Part shown: positions 10,133 through 19,993 of the stretch, one piece after another
Layout: each line of letters begins with the position of its first letter
Numbering within the stretch: position 1 is the first letter of the stretch
Assembly (NCBI RefSeq): GCF_000238275.3
Contig: NZ_AHCF03000003.1
Location: 310,001-374,000, forward strand
From: Pseudoalteromonas undina
GTDB lineage: Bacteria; Pseudomonadota; Gammaproteobacteria; Enterobacterales; Alteromonadaceae
Reading direction: 5' to 3'
Length of the DNA: 64,000 bases
Made by a program: the position numbers and the translations under genes
The notes under the pieces: generated by a model
What the model saw: only the letters and a program-made list of their open reading frames with translations
The model's database searches: none
What the model was told of the DNA's origin: nothing

Positions 10133-10163
10133 AAAAAGCAGCTGAAGTGTCAGCTGCTTTTTT
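10133..10163. terminator. bidirectional terminator between czcA and the DUF3754 gene
   Basis: Stem AAAAAGCAGCTGA (10133-10145), loop AGTG, then TCAGCTGCTTTTTT. A-run and T-run flank the stem, so it can serve both converging genes. Confidence 0.85.
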
Positions 10164-10180
10164 GTTAAGTAAGGAGTTGC

Positions 10181-11413
10181 TTAGTTATATTGAAATAGGC
10201 TATCCCAGCGCTCATCTAATATGGCTTTTGCGCGCTCTAGATTTACCGCGTTATATAGGGTGTTTGTGCAAGTTACTAAATGCATACGTTCAAGCTTTTC
10301 AAGCGCGTCGCTAATTTCAAAATCTAGCTCGCATTGGTACTTGCTTTTAAACCACGTCTCTATCTGCTCATCAAGTGCGTGAGCGCTTAAGCCATTTTCA
10401 GATTTTAGTAAAAATGAATAAGCGAGTAGGGCTTCTTTAATGTCTTCTTCTTCGGCGGCGTCTATTAGTGTATGAAAAACACCCGCGTTGTTATCTAGGT
10501 TTTTAAAGTACAGATTATCGCTCAGCGCTTTCATAAATTTAATTTTACGGTTTTTAAATTTACTCCACTCTTTAAATACAAAACTGCCAAATACACCAAT
10601 ACCAATGGCTAACGTAATAAAGTGCTGCTGAGTCATGGTAACGACTTTATCACTAAACCCTCCCCAAAATGCAAACAAAGCAAACAATAAAAGTAATGAG
10701 GCGCCCAGTTTGGTAACTAACACCACCGCACCGCCAATAAGTGCTGACGAGCCAATAATCACTTTATCAATAGGACGCATCCGTACTTCGCTATTAGGGA
10801 ATAGCATTTCTAAGTCAGCTTTTGGCACATTTTGAAATAGTTTTACTATGGTTGAGCTGGGCTCAAACCCCATAGGTAGTTTATTTTTTGATTCAAAATA
10901 GGCTTTATCTTTAAAACGGATAAATACTGCTACGCGATCGTAGTTGGTAAAATGCAGTGGCTTTTTACGTAACCCCCAAAAACTGGTTATGGTTTCGCTC
11001 AGCTGTGACTCGCCACGGCGATAAAAAACCACTTCTTCAAAATCCTCAAACTCTACCTCAAGGCGAACTTTAAAAAGCGATTCTTCGTTTAATGCATCTT
11101 GTAGGTCTTGATGGGTGATCACTTCAAAATTAGCCGCATTTAATACGTTGGCGAAATCTTTAGCAAAATCGCGTTGGCACTGGGCTTTTTGCTCATCAGT
11201 CACGCTGTTTATTAAACGAGTATCGCTATTTGGGTCAAAAGGCGCGTAATTGTTTTTTAATGACTCAAGTGTGCCATGGTACTGAAAGTGAATTAAGCTG
11301 GCTAAAAGTTCACAAAGCTGCTTAAAAGAAGTTTGTTGGTCTTTGGTAAGCTCTTTGGCGCACATTGTAATGATGTCGTGTTTTCTAAAAGGAATGTAGC
11401 GAGCAGTTTGCAT
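10181..11413 (-). CDS. DUF3754 / TMEM143-family membrane protein
   Basis: A 410-residue protein of unknown function. It starts with an RYIPFRK motif and contains an HYAPFD-like segment (NNYAPFDP, about residues 55-62), both of which I associate with the TMEM143/DUF3754 family. Two hydrophobic helices, about residues 220-245 and 262-280, divide a cytoplasmic N-terminal domain from a C-terminal domain of about 110 residues. It is a single-gene unit converging on czcA and divergent from the yqaA-like gene. No catalytic motif was recognised, so the assignment is to a family and not to a function. Confidence 0.7.
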   Translation of the reverse strand: MQTARYIPFRKHDIITMCAKELTKDQQTSFKQLCELLASLIHFQYHGTLESLKNNYAPFDPNSDTRLINSVTDEQKAQCQRDFAKDFANVLNAANFEVITHQDLQDALNEESLFKVRLEVEFEDFEEVVFYRRGESQLSETITSFWGLRKKPLHFTNYDRVAVFIRFKDKAYFESKNKLPMGFEPSSTIVKLFQNVPKADLEMLFPNSEVRMRPIDKVIIGSSALIGGAVVLVTKLGASLLLLFALFAFWGGFSDKVVTMTQQHFITLAIGIGVFGSFVFKEWSKFKNRKIKFMKALSDNLYFKNLDNNAGVFHTLIDAAEEEDIKEALLAYSFLLKSENGLSAHALDEQIETWFKSKYQCELDFEISDALEKLERMHLVTCTNTLYNAVNLERAKAILDERWDSLFQYN

Positions 11414-11558
11414 ATTGTGAAAATTTTAAAAGTATAATGGTATATAAAGATAATAAAGCAGTCTTTTACTGATTACTATGTTGACTGTATTTCTTCAGGT
11501 AGCATTAACCTAATTATGAGATGATTTAATCACTTACCTAATTGCTAACAGGACGTTT

Positions 11559-12143
11559 ATGGCTATACAAAAAAAGCTCAAGCAAAAAACACGTCAGTTT
11601 ATTGAGTCTAAAAATATGCTGGGTGGGATTACTATCGCCTCATTTTTAGAATCCACCATAGTTCCCATTCCACTCGAGGCGGTGCTGGTACCGCTTATGC
11701 AAGCAAGGCGGGAAAAGCTTTGGCAAATTGCCCTAATGGCAACACTAGGCTGCATTGTAGGTGCGTTATTTGGCTATGCTTTAGGCTATTACTTATTTGA
11801 TATCATTGGCGATTGGGTTATCAACACATTCTCAAGCCCTGAGCAGTTTGAAAACGTAAAACAAAAAATGCAGGCACAAGGGTTTTGGTTTGTGTTAAGC
11901 CTAGGTATCGTTCCTATTCCGTTTCAAATTGCGATGCTGGCCGCTGGCGCAACTAAGTATTCGCTGGCGCTGTTTTTATTAGCAAGCGCTATTGCTCGCT
12001 CTATACGTTATTTCGGCTTGGCAATCGTGGTGTATTATGCGGGCAATCAAGCTGAGCGTATTATCAGCAAGCACAAAACTAAGACCATGATTGGGTTAAC
12101 TATTTTAGTTGCGATTGGCTGGGGTGTTAGCACATTAATTTAA
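11559..12143 (+). CDS. YqaA/DedA-like inner-membrane protein with VTT domain
   Basis: A 194-residue integral membrane protein with four or five hydrophobic segments. The FLESTIVPIPLE segment near residue 30 and LGIVPIPFQ near residue 112 are the paired proline-containing re-entrant motifs typical of VTT/SNARE-associated (DedA superfamily) proteins. Family members are linked to lipid scrambling or flippase activity and to envelope homeostasis, but the substrate here is unknown. The E. coli relative YqaA is shorter. A 61-bp gap separates it from the following GGDEF gene on the same strand. Confidence 0.8.
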   Translation: MAIQKKLKQKTRQFIESKNMLGGITIASFLESTIVPIPLEAVLVPLMQARREKLWQIALMATLGCIVGALFGYALGYYLFDIIGDWVINTFSSPEQFENVKQKMQAQGFWFVLSLGIVPIPFQIAMLAAGATKYSLALFLLASAIARSIRYFGLAIVVYYAGNQAERIISKHKTKTMIGLTILVAIGWGVSTLI

Positions 12144-12204
12144 ATTAATCAGTTTTAGTTTATGGTATAGTTTTTAGCAACAATAATAAGTTTAAATACA
12201 GCCT

Positions 12205-13107
12205 ATGATGAATCCGGAAAAAGTGAGCCTTAAGCTCAGCCGTTTTGTAAAAATTACCAGATTAAACAAACTGTTAATTTTAGCTACGCTGGCGTTTATT
12301 ATTGGCTTTTCAATTTTTTCGTTAATGCGCTTTCCTTTATTGGATTTCAAGCAAAATCTCTACGGCTTTACCACTGACTTTATTAACTTAGTGGTCATTT
12401 TTACTATTTTCTTTGTGGTGCAATGCTCACAGCTAGCTAAAAAAGCCTACGTGTATGTCAGTATCGGTTTAATGTTATGGATTGTTGGCTCTACTGCCGA
12501 TGTGCTTGATGAAGTGATACGCCAGCCTTATTGGATAAGCAATTACGTAGAGGATTTATGTCGCACATTAGGTATGTTAATTACCGCTTATGGTTTATTT
12601 AAAACCATGCACTTTATGCAGCGAATGCATACCCGGTTGGCGCAAGAATTTATTATAGATGATTTAACTAAAGTATATAACCGACGCTGTTTTTATCAGC
12701 ATGTGAAGGAGGTTGTTAATAATCCTTACACTATTTTAATTATAGATATTGATCATTTCAAACGTATTAATGACGATTTTGGCCATGATGTGGGCGATCG
12801 GGTGCTTAAACAGTTCGCAGATAAAGTGAACCATCTTTTTAAAAATGAAAATATTTTTGCTCGCATAGGCGGTGAGGAGTTCGCCGCTTACCTGCCTAGT
12901 TATGAGCTTGATGAAGTGCTTAACTTTGCGCAGACTATTCTAGAGACTGCTCGAACTGTTACAGTACAAAACCAACGCTCTTTAACGGTTAGTATAGGTA
13001 TTGCGCACCGCAGTAGCGAACAGACCTTTGACAATGTAATGAAACGTGCAGATCAGGCATTATACCGAGCCAAAAAAGCAGGCCGTGATCGCCTTGAGGT
13101 TGCTTAA
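12205..13107 (+). CDS. membrane-anchored diguanylate cyclase (GGEEF)
   Basis: Synthesises cyclic di-GMP. The 300-residue protein has about five hydrophobic helices in the first 145 residues with no recognised periplasmic domain, followed by a GGDEF domain (about 150-300). That domain contains the substrate-site segment DIDHFKRINDDFGHD and the active-site motif RIGGEEF. No RxxD sequence sits at the I-site position five residues upstream of GGEEF (KNEN is there instead), so product inhibition through that site is not expected, unlike the cyclase at the left end of the window. An ATG pair at 12205/12208 offers two starts that differ by one residue. Confidence 0.9.
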   Translation: MMNPEKVSLKLSRFVKITRLNKLLILATLAFIIGFSIFSLMRFPLLDFKQNLYGFTTDFINLVVIFTIFFVVQCSQLAKKAYVYVSIGLMLWIVGSTADVLDEVIRQPYWISNYVEDLCRTLGMLITAYGLFKTMHFMQRMHTRLAQEFIIDDLTKVYNRRCFYQHVKEVVNNPYTILIIDIDHFKRINDDFGHDVGDRVLKQFADKVNHLFKNENIFARIGGEEFAAYLPSYELDEVLNFAQTILETARTVTVQNQRSLTVSIGIAHRSSEQTFDNVMKRADQALYRAKKAGRDRLEVA

Positions 13108-13183
13108 ACATAGTAATTTTATAAAATAGATTTCGCTCATGCTGTTTTTGGGGACTTGTGTTGCGAGATAAAAAAGGGACTGT

Positions 13184-15787
13184 ATGGATGAGTTAATCGG
13201 ATTAGCAATTATTGTATCTATTGCGATTGTTGCAGGGGCTATTTGTGGATTAGTGGCCTTAGTGCAATTGAACACCCTTAAACAAGAGGTTGCAGTATTA
13301 AAACTAAAACTATTACAGTTCGAGTTAAGCTCAAATGCAGCAAAAAATGAAAAATCCTCCGCTGACCCTCAAGTAGATAACGCAATACCTCTAAACCGCT
13401 CAGATATTCCTGCTGCTGTTAATAAACCTGCGAGCATTAAACCTCCACCACCTCGTAAAACGATAACTAAAAAACCATCGAGTATTGAACTGCTTTTTAA
13501 ACAATTACGTGCAGGCTTCGAGAAAAATTGGATGACCTGGATTGGTGCTATTGCTTTGGCTTTAGGTGGCGTGTTTTTAGCAAAATACAGTTTAGAGGCG
13601 GGGCTATTTTCACCTGCAATGAGGCTCAGTGCCGGTGGATTATTTGGCATTGGCTTAATCGCAGCAGCGTATTATTTACATTATAAACGTATCGTTTTTG
13701 AAGGCTTTAATAATTACATTCCTGCAGCCCTTGCCAGTGGCGGCTTTATGACTTGTTTTGCCTTAATGTTTTTGGCCTATAACAGCTTTAGCATGCTAAG
13801 TGCTGAGTGGGCATTTATTGGCTTAGCAGTTATTACTGTGTGTGCTAGTGCAATGGCAATAAAGCTAGGCCCTTTACTTGCTGTAATAGGCATTATAGGC
13901 GCTTACAGTGTCCCTGTTTGGGTAAATACGGGCAGTGGGCAGTTATTTTCTTTGCTTATTTATGTTGCCCTTGTGAGTGTTGCCGCAGCAGTTGTGGCAC
14001 ATAAAGTACAGCGAGTGTGGTTGTGGTATTTACTGTGGGTAGGGCATATTAGCTGGTACTTGGTTGGACTCACTCTATTTAACTACGACACAGTGTGGGT
14101 AATAGGCGTTTTTGCGTTGTTAAGTATTTTAGGATTAATCGCTATTGCACGTTTAGGCTTGGGCTTTAATACCCTTGAAGTACGCCCACACAGCTTTAAA
14201 CGGTTAGTTAACTTATTTCCAGATCACGGATTATTAATAGCCTTTATTGCTCCTTTAATGATTGCCATGCTGTTGAGTGTGTTTAATTTACAATGGCAAA
14301 TTGTGGCGTTGCTAAGCATCGCTTTACTCCTATTTTTAGTGCTAAAAAATAGCCGTTGGGATGCATGGCAGGGGGTCTCTTTATTAATTGCACTGTTATT
14401 AGTGGTCAGTGCTAAACAAACTTATGCCTTTGATGATGCGTTATTTATTTTTAAAAATGAATACGGATTAGGCTTATTACTTGCTCTGGGGCTAAGTGGC
14501 TATGGACTCTATTTTGGTAATAAATCCCCAAAACGATTAGCTTTTCATTTGCTTGCTTCATTAAGCATGTTTGCATTAGTTGGCACTTTGTATGCGATGA
14601 TCCCAAACACGGCTTTAGCAACCGCTTACCCACTTTGGGCGGTGTTGCTATGTTTAATGAGTGCGGTGTTAATTAAATTTACGCAAAATAATACAACCTT
14701 ATGGCAGCGCTTTAGTTATTGGGTGGGGGCAAACGCCAATATTACCTTAGCAATTACGATGTTACTGAGTGATAGCGGCCTTACCATTGCACTGGCTGTT
14801 CAAGTATTACTGCTGAGCTTACTGATAAAAAAATACAATGTGGCTATGCCACACTGGCCAATAAAAGCCCTTGTGGCAGCATTACTTTTACGCCTTACCT
14901 TATCGCCGTGGACGCCTAGTTATGATGAGCTAAGCATATTTGGTTTGCATTGGAGCTTAGTTGTTTACCCGCTGTGTATTGGGTTATTTTTTGCAGCGGC
15001 TAAATGTTTTAATACTTCAAAACTAAAAATATGGCTTGAAGGAGCAGCACTGCATTGTTTAGCGTTATTTGTGACAACCGAGACCAGTTATCAACTGGTA
15101 GGGCACTACCCTCAGCTGTTTTCTTTAAGTTTTTATGAGCAAGTTTTGCTCAGTTGTAACTTGCTTGCTTTAGGCTGCGTTTATTTATATCGCGCGCAAA
15201 GTGCTGGGCAGCTGGGTAAGTTATACCGCACTGCAGGTTTGATTTTATCAGCGTTAGCTGGCTTGTTATTAATCAGTACAACGCTGGATAATAATCCGTT
15301 ATTAATGCGTCTTTATGTTGGTGAAACGCCAATATTTAACTGGGTGATTTTAATTTGGTTGGTACCGAGCCTACTGGCGTTATGGTTAGCGAGTTTAGTT
15401 AAATCGTTAAATGCTAAATTGAGTCAAATTACACTCGGAGTGTCTGGTTTATTAGCCCTGTTAGCTATCAATACCTTGATCCGCCAATATTGGCAAGGTG
15501 GCTTCATTTATCTTGATAAAGCAACCAGTGACGCCGAACTATATAGCTATTCGGTTATTTGGTTGTTACTCGGCGCACTGGTCGTGATAGCCGGGCATTT
15601 AAAACAGCAACGGTTACTGCAAAATGTTGGTCTTGGTATTCTTGGCGCTGTAATTGTTAAGGTATTTTTAATTGATATGGCAAACTTAACGGGACTTCTA
15701 AAAGCATTGTCCTTCATTGGTTTAGGGCTGTCGCTGGTAGGGCTAAGTTGGTTGTTCCAAAAACTCAGAAAGCGCAGTCATAGTTAA
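13184..15787 (+). CDS. DUF2339 polytopic membrane protein
   Basis: An 867-residue protein with an N-terminal hydrophobic helix, a proline- and lysine-rich linker (about residues 45-105) and then more than twenty hydrophobic segments to the C-terminus. The motif NWMTWIGAIALALGGVF after the linker is typical of the DUF2339 family of large bacterial membrane proteins. Function is unknown; some members are annotated as TonB- or cell-wall-associated without proof. It ends inside a perfect 14-bp inverted repeat and converges on the CrbS-like kinase. Confidence 0.8.
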   Translation: MDELIGLAIIVSIAIVAGAICGLVALVQLNTLKQEVAVLKLKLLQFELSSNAAKNEKSSADPQVDNAIPLNRSDIPAAVNKPASIKPPPPRKTITKKPSSIELLFKQLRAGFEKNWMTWIGAIALALGGVFLAKYSLEAGLFSPAMRLSAGGLFGIGLIAAAYYLHYKRIVFEGFNNYIPAALASGGFMTCFALMFLAYNSFSMLSAEWAFIGLAVITVCASAMAIKLGPLLAVIGIIGAYSVPVWVNTGSGQLFSLLIYVALVSVAAAVVAHKVQRVWLWYLLWVGHISWYLVGLTLFNYDTVWVIGVFALLSILGLIAIARLGLGFNTLEVRPHSFKRLVNLFPDHGLLIAFIAPLMIAMLLSVFNLQWQIVALLSIALLLFLVLKNSRWDAWQGVSLLIALLLVVSAKQTYAFDDALFIFKNEYGLGLLLALGLSGYGLYFGNKSPKRLAFHLLASLSMFALVGTLYAMIPNTALATAYPLWAVLLCLMSAVLIKFTQNNTTLWQRFSYWVGANANITLAITMLLSDSGLTIALAVQVLLLSLLIKKYNVAMPHWPIKALVAALLLRLTLSPWTPSYDELSIFGLHWSLVVYPLCIGLFFAAAKCFNTSKLKIWLEGAALHCLALFVTTETSYQLVGHYPQLFSLSFYEQVLLSCNLLALGCVYLYRAQSAGQLGKLYRTAGLILSALAGLLLISTTLDNNPLLMRLYVGETPIFNWVILIWLVPSLLALWLASLVKSLNAKLSQITLGVSGLLALLAINTLIRQYWQGGFIYLDKATSDAELYSYSVIWLLLGALVVIAGHLKQQRLLQNVGLGILGAVIVKVFLIDMANLTGLLKALSFIGLGLSLVGLSWLFQKLRKRSHS

Positions 15788-15818
15788 GTTTAAGCCCAGT
15801 ACTTACTGGGCTTAAACT
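15787..15818. terminator. long perfect hairpin between convergent genes
   Basis: 14-bp arms AGTTTAAGCCCAGT (15787-15800) and ACTGGGCTTAAACT (15805-15818) around an ACTT loop. It lies between the DUF2339 gene and the CrbS-like gene. There is no long T-run on either strand, so the terminator role is inferred from position and stem strength. Confidence 0.6.
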
Positions 15819-15829
15819 CTTATTAATCG

Positions 15830-18800
15830 TCAAGTACTGTGATTCAGCAGTGCTTTAAGTTTGCCTGGTTTTACTGGCTTACTCAGGTAATGAATATTTT
15901 CGGCTTTGGTGGTTTGTTTTAGCTCGGTGTCACGCACAGCGGTAATTAAAATAGCCGGAATATCGCTTTGCCAAATCTCGCGTAGCGCTTTAATTAAAGT
16001 AATCCCATCCCAATCATTACCTAATTGATAGTCCATTAAAATAACATCAGGTGCTCTCTGTTCTTTTGCATAAGTTAACACCGCGTCTACTTTATCGAAT
16101 AGGGTGTAATTTGCCTGCCAGCGCTTCAGTAGGCTGGCCATGGCGGCAAGGTTTTCAGGATCGTCGTCAACGGCAATAATATTTATCGCGGCGCGGTTGT
16201 CGACTATATTTTGACTGCTTTGTTTTTGCTGTACTAATTGCGCATCACCATAAGGCACTTCAATGCTAAATCGGCTGCCTTTATTAGGTAATGAAACCAC
16301 ATCAATCGGTAGGCTCAATAAATCAGCCATACGTTTAACCACCCCTAAACCTAAGCCAACGCCTTTATTATCGCCCGCTTCAATTCGGTAAAAGTCGTTA
16401 AATATTTTTGCTTGTTCAATATCGCTAATGCCAGGGCCGGTATCCCATACTTCAATCCGTAAACTGTGTTTTCTGTTTCTACAAGCAATTAATACACGGC
16501 CATTTTCGGTGTATTTAATCGCATTAGACAGCAAGTTTTGTAGTATTCGGCGCAAGTAAGTAATGTCGCTGTGTACTATTTGTTTATTTGAACGCACTTT
16601 AAATGAAAGTCCTTTATCGCTCGATAAAATCGCATATTCGCTTTTAAGGGGATCTAAAATATCATCAATGCAAAAGTGACGAGGATTTGGGGTCATCGCC
16701 CCTTGCTCTAGCTTGGCAATTTCTAATAAAGCCGACATTAAATGCACGGTGGAATCGAGGCTATCACCTAGCTTATTAAAGTTATTTTTATTGGTGCTAT
16801 CTAACTGAGTTTCATCAATGGCGGCGAGATATAATCGTGCCGCATTGAGCGGCTGTAAAATATCATGGCTAGCCAGTGCTAAAAAGCGAGTTTTACTATC
16901 ATTCGCTTGCTCAGCTTCGCGCTTGGCTAAAGTAAGTGCTTGCTCTGTTTGTACGCGACTATCGATTTGTGCTTGCAGGTTACTATTAATGGTTTGCACC
17001 TCTTGGGTACGCGCTTCAATACGGTTTTCTAAGTCCATATTGATTTCTTCGAGCGCATTTTGCGTACTAATATGATTGGTAATATCAGAAAAGCTTGTTA
17101 CAAACCCCCCATCAGGCAGTGGGTTGCCTATCATTTCGTAAACTTGGCCATTACGACGATGGCGAATAAAGTGATGTGAACTGCCATTTTTTAAATGCTG
17201 AACACGCTTATCAACATGGCGCTCGATTTCACCGGGGCCGCATTCACCGCGCTCTGCGTTATAACGGATTATTTCTTCAATGGGCTGGCCAACTTGTAAA
17301 AAACCTTCAGGGTAATTAAACATTTCGCTGTAGCGCTTATTCCAAGCAACGAGGTTAAGATCTTTATCTACCACAGAGAGTCCGTGGCTTAAGTTTTCTA
17401 GTGAAGTAAATAATAAGTTTTGATTAAACTGCAGTGCCTGTGTGGTTTCATCAAAAAAGTTTACCACTTCTTCAAACGCCATGCGTTTCCCAGGTGATAC
17501 TGTATGAATAAGTGCTTGCGCAGAGGAAGCACCCAATACACCAGTTAGTGCGCGTTCGCAGTAGGCAATAAAATCAGCGCGAGGGTGTGCATTGTTGTCG
17601 TTTAAATCGTGATGGAGTGCGTAATGCGATAAAATTTGTTGGCTACGTTGAATGCCTAAAAAGGTTTGTAGCAAAATTTTAAAGTCGTATACCGTGGCTT
17701 TTACGTTTTTATTTAAGCGACGAGATAAAATGGCCTGATCTTTGGGATTAACAAATGCTGCCGCTTGAATTTTATCAATTAAGCGCTCTTCAGCTCCCAA
17801 GGAAAAGCTAATATAACAGCCAATATTAGCAAACAACGCAATTAAGGTGCCTCTAGTTATAAGCGTTTGCTGTAGCTCACTGTCTAGTGGGTTAGGGGCT
17901 TCTAAAATAGGTAGCATCAAAAATAGCACCCAACAAATGACTCCTGCGAGTAGCCCGGCATAAACGCCGTAAGCATGACCTTTTCGCCAATATAACCCAC
18001 CCACAATAGCAGGCAATAATTGCGACACCAATGAGAAAGCCACTAACCCCATACTGGCCAGCGCACTGCCACTACCAAACCATTGCTGATAGAAGTAGGC
18101 TAAAATAAGCACCCCAGCAATGGTAAAGCGGCGCACCAATAAAATACGGGATTTATAGCTGCTGGTGATTAAATTACGTTTAAATTTACGACGCAACATT
18201 AAGGGTAGCACCACGTCGTTGGAGATCATGGTGCTTAGCGTGAGCGTTGCAACAACAATCATGGCTGTGGCAGCAGAAAGCCCACCTATAAACACAAAGG
18301 TGGTTAAAAAAGCGTTATCGTGCAGCATAGGCAGTGCCAGTACAAAGCTGTCAGGTGATAAACTACGACCAATTTCTGGATGAATAGCAGCGGTGGCTAT
18401 AGGTAAAATCATTGCAGCGGTCAATAACAAGTACAATGGAAAAGCCCAGCGAGCAGTAAATAAATGGCGCTTATCTTGGTTATCAACCACGGTGACATGA
18501 AATTGCCGTGGCAAACAAATAATAGCGGCCGCCGCCATCAGCGACTGACCTACAAAGTTAAAGCTAAAAAAGTCAAACTGCGCCCAATGCAGCCAAATTG
18601 ACTCGGCGACTTGGCCAGAACTTTCTGCGGGTAAATTAAATAAGCTATATATTGCAAGCCCTGCTACAGCAGCCAGAGCAAACAGCTTTATTAGCGACTC
18701 AAACGCCACAGCAAGCATTAAGCCTGAGCGGTACTCGGTTACATCAACTTTGCGCGTGCCAAAAAATATAGCAAATAGTGCCATCATTAAAGTGGCTGAT

Positions 18801-19270
18801 AACGCCAAAATATCCCCAGATATTTGATTACTATTTTGCAAAAGTAAAAAGCTGGAACTAAGCGCTTTTAATTGCAATGCGATGTAAGGAATAGTGGCCA
18901 ATAAGGCAATAATGGTCACCATAATTGCAGTGGTTTGGCGTTTGCCGTAACGCGCTGAAATAAAGTCGGCAATAGTGGTGATATTTTGTTTTTTACTCAC
19001 CAATACCAGTTTACGTAAAAAGCCCTGGCCGAAAAAAAACAGTAAGGCGGGTCCTAATAAAATAGGCAAAAAGCTCCAACTACTAGTAGCAGCGGTGCCT
19101 ACCGAGCCATAGTAAGTCCACGAAGTACAATAAATCCCCAATGCAAATGAATACACAAATGGATGATGACTAATACGCTTGGCAAGTGGGGTGGTCTTAT
19201 CACCCCAATTTGCCAGCCAAAACAGCACGCCTATGTAGCCAAAGGCAACAATGAGTAGTACAGCTGTCAT
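15830..19270 (-). CDS. crbS: CrbS-like hybrid sensor histidine kinase: SLC5 transporter-STAC-PAS-kinase-receiver
   Basis: A 1146-residue inner-membrane sensor. The first ~480 residues form a sodium/solute symporter (SLC5) domain of about 13 helices. Then come a STAC-like linker (about 520-620), a PAS domain (about 620-740), a coiled coil, a HisKA domain with SHDILQPLNAARL (His near residue 801), a HATPase domain with NLLSNAIKY and GLGLGVV, and a receiver domain with DVILMDYQ (Asp near residue 1078) and a C-terminal KP pair. This matches CrbS of Vibrio and Pseudomonas, which with the LuxR-type regulator CrbR controls acetate uptake and acetyl-CoA synthetase. It is divergent from a DUF4212/symporter pair, its likely target. 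No crbR-like gene lies in the window. Confidence 0.85.
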   Translation of the reverse strand: MTAVLLIVAFGYIGVLFWLANWGDKTTPLAKRISHHPFVYSFALGIYCTSWTYYGSVGTAATSSWSFLPILLGPALLFFFGQGFLRKLVLVSKKQNITTIADFISARYGKRQTTAIMVTIIALLATIPYIALQLKALSSSFLLLQNSNQISGDILALSATLMMALFAIFFGTRKVDVTEYRSGLMLAVAFESLIKLFALAAVAGLAIYSLFNLPAESSGQVAESIWLHWAQFDFFSFNFVGQSLMAAAAIICLPRQFHVTVVDNQDKRHLFTARWAFPLYLLLTAAMILPIATAAIHPEIGRSLSPDSFVLALPMLHDNAFLTTFVFIGGLSAATAMIVVATLTLSTMISNDVVLPLMLRRKFKRNLITSSYKSRILLVRRFTIAGVLILAYFYQQWFGSGSALASMGLVAFSLVSQLLPAIVGGLYWRKGHAYGVYAGLLAGVICWVLFLMLPILEAPNPLDSELQQTLITRGTLIALFANIGCYISFSLGAEERLIDKIQAAAFVNPKDQAILSRRLNKNVKATVYDFKILLQTFLGIQRSQQILSHYALHHDLNDNNAHPRADFIAYCERALTGVLGASSAQALIHTVSPGKRMAFEEVVNFFDETTQALQFNQNLLFTSLENLSHGLSVVDKDLNLVAWNKRYSEMFNYPEGFLQVGQPIEEIIRYNAERGECGPGEIERHVDKRVQHLKNGSSHHFIRHRRNGQVYEMIGNPLPDGGFVTSFSDITNHISTQNALEEINMDLENRIEARTQEVQTINSNLQAQIDSRVQTEQALTLAKREAEQANDSKTRFLALASHDILQPLNAARLYLAAIDETQLDSTNKNNFNKLGDSLDSTVHLMSALLEIAKLEQGAMTPNPRHFCIDDILDPLKSEYAILSSDKGLSFKVRSNKQIVHSDITYLRRILQNLLSNAIKYTENGRVLIACRNRKHSLRIEVWDTGPGISDIEQAKIFNDFYRIEAGDNKGVGLGLGVVKRMADLLSLPIDVVSLPNKGSRFSIEVPYGDAQLVQQKQSSQNIVDNRAAINIIAVDDDPENLAAMASLLKRWQANYTLFDKVDAVLTYAKEQRAPDVILMDYQLGNDWDGITLIKALREIWQSDIPAILITAVRDTELKQTTKAENIHYLSKPVKPGKLKALLNHST

Positions 19271-19628
19271 GTTTATTTAACCTCGTAGAGTGTTTTTATA
19301 ATTTGTCATAACTATACCCAAACTATTTCAAGATGCGAGCGCCAGTTGGAGTTTGCTTATTAACAATACCTAGCTGCAAATAAAGTAGGGGGTATACATT
19401 TTGTTTATGTTATCTATAAATAAAATAAAACTATGATATTTAAGGGTTAATTTGTTTTTGTCTATTTAGTTAGACTAATGTCTTATTCCCACGGTTTGTT
19501 TTAATTTGGCTAAAAACTTGAGCAATAAAAATCTATTAAGCTACTGAAATTTAAGTGGTTCATGAGTTGTTTATTAATTGATCATGCGCAGTTTACGAAA
19601 ACGTTAATATGTTGTTACGACTATTGTC

Positions 19629-19649
19629 GCAATTCAATATTTGAATTGC
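19629..19649. promoter_or_regulatory. perfect 9-bp-arm palindrome upstream of the symporter operon
   Basis: GCAATTCAA (19629-19637), TAT, TTGAATTGC (19641-19649), centred about 80 bp before the DUF4212 ATG. Its size and symmetry fit a dimeric regulator such as a LuxR-type CrbR. The identity of the binder is inferred from neighbours only. Confidence 0.45.
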
Positions 19650-19684
19650 ATTGCTAAATTGGTTAACGAATATAAAAAACCACC

Positions 19685-19700
19685 CATCACAATCGTGATG
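19685..19700 (+). promoter_or_regulatory. short hairpin in the DUF4212 leader
   Basis: CATCAC, AATC, GTGATG at 19685-19700, directly upstream of the AAAGGGG Shine-Dalgarno of DUF4212. It could be an mRNA stem or an operator half. Confidence 0.35.
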
Positions 19701-19719
19701 TTTAAAGGGGAAAATAAAA

Positions 19720-19983
19720 ATGGCTTTTAAAAATGAAGAACAAGCAAAAGCTTATTGGGCAGAAAACATTTCATTACTGTTTAAATTATTAGCAGTATGG
19801 TTTGTGGTCTCTTTTGGCTTTGGCATATTACTGGTTGATGTACTTAATGAAGTACGTTTTTTTGGGTTTAAACTTGGCTTCTGGTTCGCCCAGCAAGGCG
19901 CGATTTATACCTTTGTGGCTTTGATTTTTGTGTACGTTTTCAAAATGAATACGTTAGATAAAAAATATGGCGTAGACGAATAG
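19720..19983 (+). CDS. DUF4212 small membrane protein, partner of the sodium/solute symporter
   Basis: An 87-residue protein with two hydrophobic helices (about residues 17-40 and 53-75) and a polar N-terminus beginning with AYWAENISLL. It belongs to the DUF4212 family, which is nearly always encoded just before an actP-like SLC5 symporter and is probably its small subunit. Here the gap to the symporter gene is 10 bp, with the symporter's Shine-Dalgarno TAGGAG lying across the DUF4212 stop. Confidence 0.85.
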   Translation: MAFKNEEQAKAYWAENISLLFKLLAVWFVVSFGFGILLVDVLNEVRFFGFKLGFWFAQQGAIYTFVALIFVYVFKMNTLDKKYGVDE

Positions 19984-19993
19984 GAGCTAGTCA

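Larger units (their letters stand above)
19271..19719. other. 449-bp divergent promoter region between the CrbS-like kinase and DUF4212
   Basis: No open reading frame or RNA gene is apparent. The region is very AT-rich and must hold the promoters of both divergent units. It contains two inverted repeats close to the DUF4212 start, listed separately. Confidence 0.6.
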
